Assembly (NCBI GenBank): GCA_028289425.1
Contig: JANQPL010000012.1
Span: 62,001 to 126,000 of the forward strand
Length of the DNA stretch: 64,000 nucleotides
Reading direction: 5' to 3'
Origin: Alphaproteobacteria bacterium
Lineage (GTDB): Bacteria > Pseudomonadota > Alphaproteobacteria > JANQMY01
The translations under genes and the position numbers were made by a program. The notes under the pieces are model-generated. The model was not told where the DNA came from. It made no database searches and worked only from the letters and a program-made list of their open reading frames with translations. Positions 62,426 through 64,000 of the stretch are shown in pieces. How positions within the stretch are numbered: the first letter of the stretch is position 1; every line of letters begins with the position of its first letter.

Positions 62426-62947
62426 CTATGGCGCGGTGAAATCGTTCATGTCGAACTCAAGAGGTTCTTCGAGCATCCATTCATTGATGAGATCGGGGAT
62501 TTCATCCGCCGAGAATTTCTTCTGCTCGTTGATATCGTTTGCAAACGCGGCCAGGTCGGCGATTTCTTGCCCGTTCAGATCGATTTGATAGCCAAGTTCC
62601 ATATTTTGCAAGACGATCATCACATCGGCGCCGCGCCACATACGCGCCGTGAAGTCCATCAGGTCGAAATGCTCTTTCGTTTCAAGCGCATCCAACGGCG
62701 GCGCTGCTTTGCCGCCCACGCCGTTTATCGAATGACACACCACGCAAGCCTTATCGACAAACAGCTTTCGTCCGCGTAAAGAGTTAATTTGGGGAACCAA
62801 AACCCGTGGTAACTCCAAAGAAGCGGTTTCGTCGGTCTCTTCTTGGGCAATGCTGGCGGGTGCATTGAAGCCCAGGAACATAGCGGCGACGCCAAAAGCA
62901 ATGGCAAGCCGGGACCAGGTTCGGGTGGTCGAGAAATGTGCGCTCAT
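62426..62947 (-). CDS. Exported mono-haem cytochrome c
   Basis: This 173-residue protein has a Sec signal peptide (cleavage near ASIA-QEE, about residue 34) and one haem site CVVCH (Cys68, Cys71, His72). RGRKLFVDKACVVCHSINGVGGKAAPPLDA is typical of class I c-type cytochromes. The axial Met is probably in the WRGADVMIVLQNMELG region. It transfers electrons in the periplasm; the partner is unknown. ATG 62947 is chosen; a TTG 9 bp upstream is less likely. Confidence 0.93.
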   Translation of the reverse strand: MSAHFSTTRTWSRLAIAFGVAAMFLGFNAPASIAQEETDETASLELPRVLVPQINSLRGRKLFVDKACVVCHSINGVGGKAAPPLDALETKEHFDLMDFTARMWRGADVMIVLQNMELGYQIDLNGQEIADLAAFANDINEQKKFSADEIPDLINEWMLEEPLEFDMNDFTAP

Positions 62948-63096
62948 AATGTTCAATCCGATTTGGTTTTGAGGGTTGGGACGGTGCGTCCGTAAAATGC
63001 GTGAAGCCCAATACCAAAAGCTTAAAGGCAGGTTAGAACAGGTGCCGTGCGTTGCCCTTGACCTAGGTCAACATCCCGCGGTCTAGGGCAAGATTC

Positions 63097-64000
63097 TCAG
63101 TTTTCTGCCGTTTCGGGCATGGGCCCCGTATATTGCGCGCGGGGGCGGATCAGCTGACCGGACTGGTTTTGCTCCAACGCATGGGCGATCCAGCCGGTGG
63201 CGCGGCCCACGGCGAAAAGTGCAATCGGTGCCTCCGCCGGCAAGCCCAAATGCCGCTCCATCAGCACCAGCGCCATATCCACATTCTCCCGGTGGCCGGT
63301 TTCCGCAAAAATGATGTCGAGGGTTTTTTGTTCGATTTCGGTGAGGTTGAGCCGGTCGATCATGGCGCGAGCGCGGGGGTCGCCGTTTGGATAAAGCATG
63401 TGGCCAACACCGGGCAATCTTTCCCCTCGGCGCAGGCGGCTGTGGATGACGGTCATGGGGTCTTGGGTTTGGTCGATTTGATCGAAGAGGAATCGCACAT
63501 GGTCGGATGCGCTGCCATGACGTGGGCCGGACAGGGCCGCAAGGCCCCCCAGCAGACAGGCGCTGAGCGACGCGCCGGTCGACGCCACCACGCGCACGGC
63601 AAAGGCTGAGGCGTTCAACTCGTGATCCGCCAGCAAAACCAACGTACGCCTCAAGTGATCGGCATACTGAAGATCGACGTCCCACGCGGTGGCAAGTTGT
63701 TCGTGAATGGGCGTTTTTTTGACGCTTTGTTCGCAAATTGCTGATGTCAGGGCACGCACCAGGAAAGCGCCTTTGCGGCACAGCAATTCCGGATGGGACC
63801 GGCGGATCGGCAGGTCCGATGTGTTAAGCCGTGCAAGGGCTGCCGTGCTGCGCGCCACAACGGACCACCGACCGACAGGCCCGCCTTCCACAGGATTGGC
63901 GTAGACCAGCCCCACCGGCAGCGGTTCATCGAAGGGGGAGCTATCTTCCGCGCCCCAAAGCAGGCAGGCGGTTTCTTCAAGGCTCGCCGTGTCGCCAAGG
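63097..64000 (-). CDS. Citrate synthase family protein (5' end outside window)
   Basis: The frame is open to the right edge, so about 300 C-terminal residues are seen. Family motifs are DHELNASAFAVRVVASTGASLSACLLGGLAALSGPRHG, the His-bearing LPGVGHMLYPNGDPRARAM and the N-terminal SLEETACLLWGAE. Family members join acetyl-CoA to oxaloacetate or a related ketoacid. The sequence looks like the shorter, divergent type found as a second copy in alphaproteobacteria, so it may be a 2-methylcitrate synthase or a paralogue. No prp genes are visible. Confidence 0.88.
   Translation of the reverse strand, partial: LGDTASLEETACLLWGAEDSSPFDEPLPVGLVYANPVEGGPVGRWSVVARSTAALARLNTSDLPIRRSHPELLCRKGAFLVRALTSAICEQSVKKTPIHEQLATAWDVDLQYADHLRRTLVLLADHELNASAFAVRVVASTGASLSACLLGGLAALSGPRHGSASDHVRFLFDQIDQTQDPMTVIHSRLRRGERLPGVGHMLYPNGDPRARAMIDRLNLTEIEQKTLDIIFAETGHRENVDMALVLMERHLGLPAEAPIALFAVGRATGWIAHALEQNQSGQLIRPRAQYTGPMPETAEN

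Overview
The window is bacterial chromosome, about 58-60% GC by eye, densely packed with genes on both strands. I see no rRNA, phage, insertion sequence or CRISPR array. The gene families point to an alphaproteobacterium, probably in or near Rhodospirillales/Rhizobiales: 5-aminolevulinate synthase (C4 haem route), a Mg-type HemB, a MucR/Ros regulator, an LdtR-type MarR regulator next to an L,D-transpeptidase, the glyA-nrdR-ribD-ribE-ribB-ribH-nusB-thiL-hppA order, a ubiquinol-cytochrome c chaperone next to DUF177-rpmF-plsX-fabH, and ihfA-merR-tRNA-Pro. The order-level placement is inference. LAYOUT. 1-390: tail of an acyl-CoA dehydrogenase, then REP-like palindromes. 545-4102: copper island (DUF4396 membrane protein, multicopper oxidase, TolC lipoprotein, divergent CsoR with a clear operator). 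4107-6630: GST, DUF899, TfoX-N, and an ArsR/SRPBCC pair whose palindromic operator covers the arsR start codon. 6671-12974: VWA protein with five Ig-like repeats, a VOC protein, two tandem amidohydrolases (the second without the HxH metal motif) and two small membrane proteins. 13144-19206: dusA, TauE/SafE, queF, phosphomannomutase, a CpdA-like phosphodiesterase, SUMT and DUF1289. 19311-26426: YceI lipoprotein, MotB without MotA, penicillin-acylase family protein, a beta-hydroxyacid dehydrogenase with a TetR regulator, and an aldehyde dehydrogenase. 26481-30712: hemB and a valine-degradation operon (isobutyryl-CoA dehydrogenase, 3-hydroxyisobutyryl-CoA hydrolase, mmsB). 30845-34467: ldtR, DUF1295, L,D-transpeptidase and a glycerophosphodiesterase. 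34669-36533: hemA, a 64-aa DUF6898-like protein and mucR. 37068-46683: the long glyA-to-hppA run, closed by a strong hairpin terminator. 46701-50820: bamE, then the cytochrome bc1 chaperone, DUF177, rpmF, plsX and fabH. 50912-55634: genes lying between fabH and ihfA, which are usually neighbours: GNAT, a frameshifted SEC-C pseudogene, ispZ, a hybrid histidine kinase and an unknown membrane protein. 55768-56819: ihfA, a merR-like gene and tRNA-Pro(GGG). 56908-64000: acyltransferase 3, MscS, a DUF71 ATPase, GNAT, an unknown acidic protein, UspA, cytochrome c and a partial citrate synthase family protein. HOW IT FITS TOGETHER. Tetrapyrrole synthesis (hemA, hemB, SUMT), flavin and thiamine cofactors, one-carbon metabolism (glyA), tRNA modification (dusA, queF) and envelope synthesis (plsX, fabH, bamE, L,D-transpeptidase) make most of the window housekeeping. 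Accessory character is strongest in the copper island, the 6.6-13 kb stretch and the fabH/ihfA gap. I found no defence system or other clearly novel multi-gene machine. The best leads are: operators that overlap the starts of two regulator genes lacking Shine-Dalgarno sequences (possible leaderless autoregulation); a degenerate RibA domain fused to RibB; a MucR protein lacking both expected zinc-ligand histidines; an amidohydrolase pair of which one looks like a pseudo-enzyme; a five-repeat VWA protein; and the decayed SEC-C gene.
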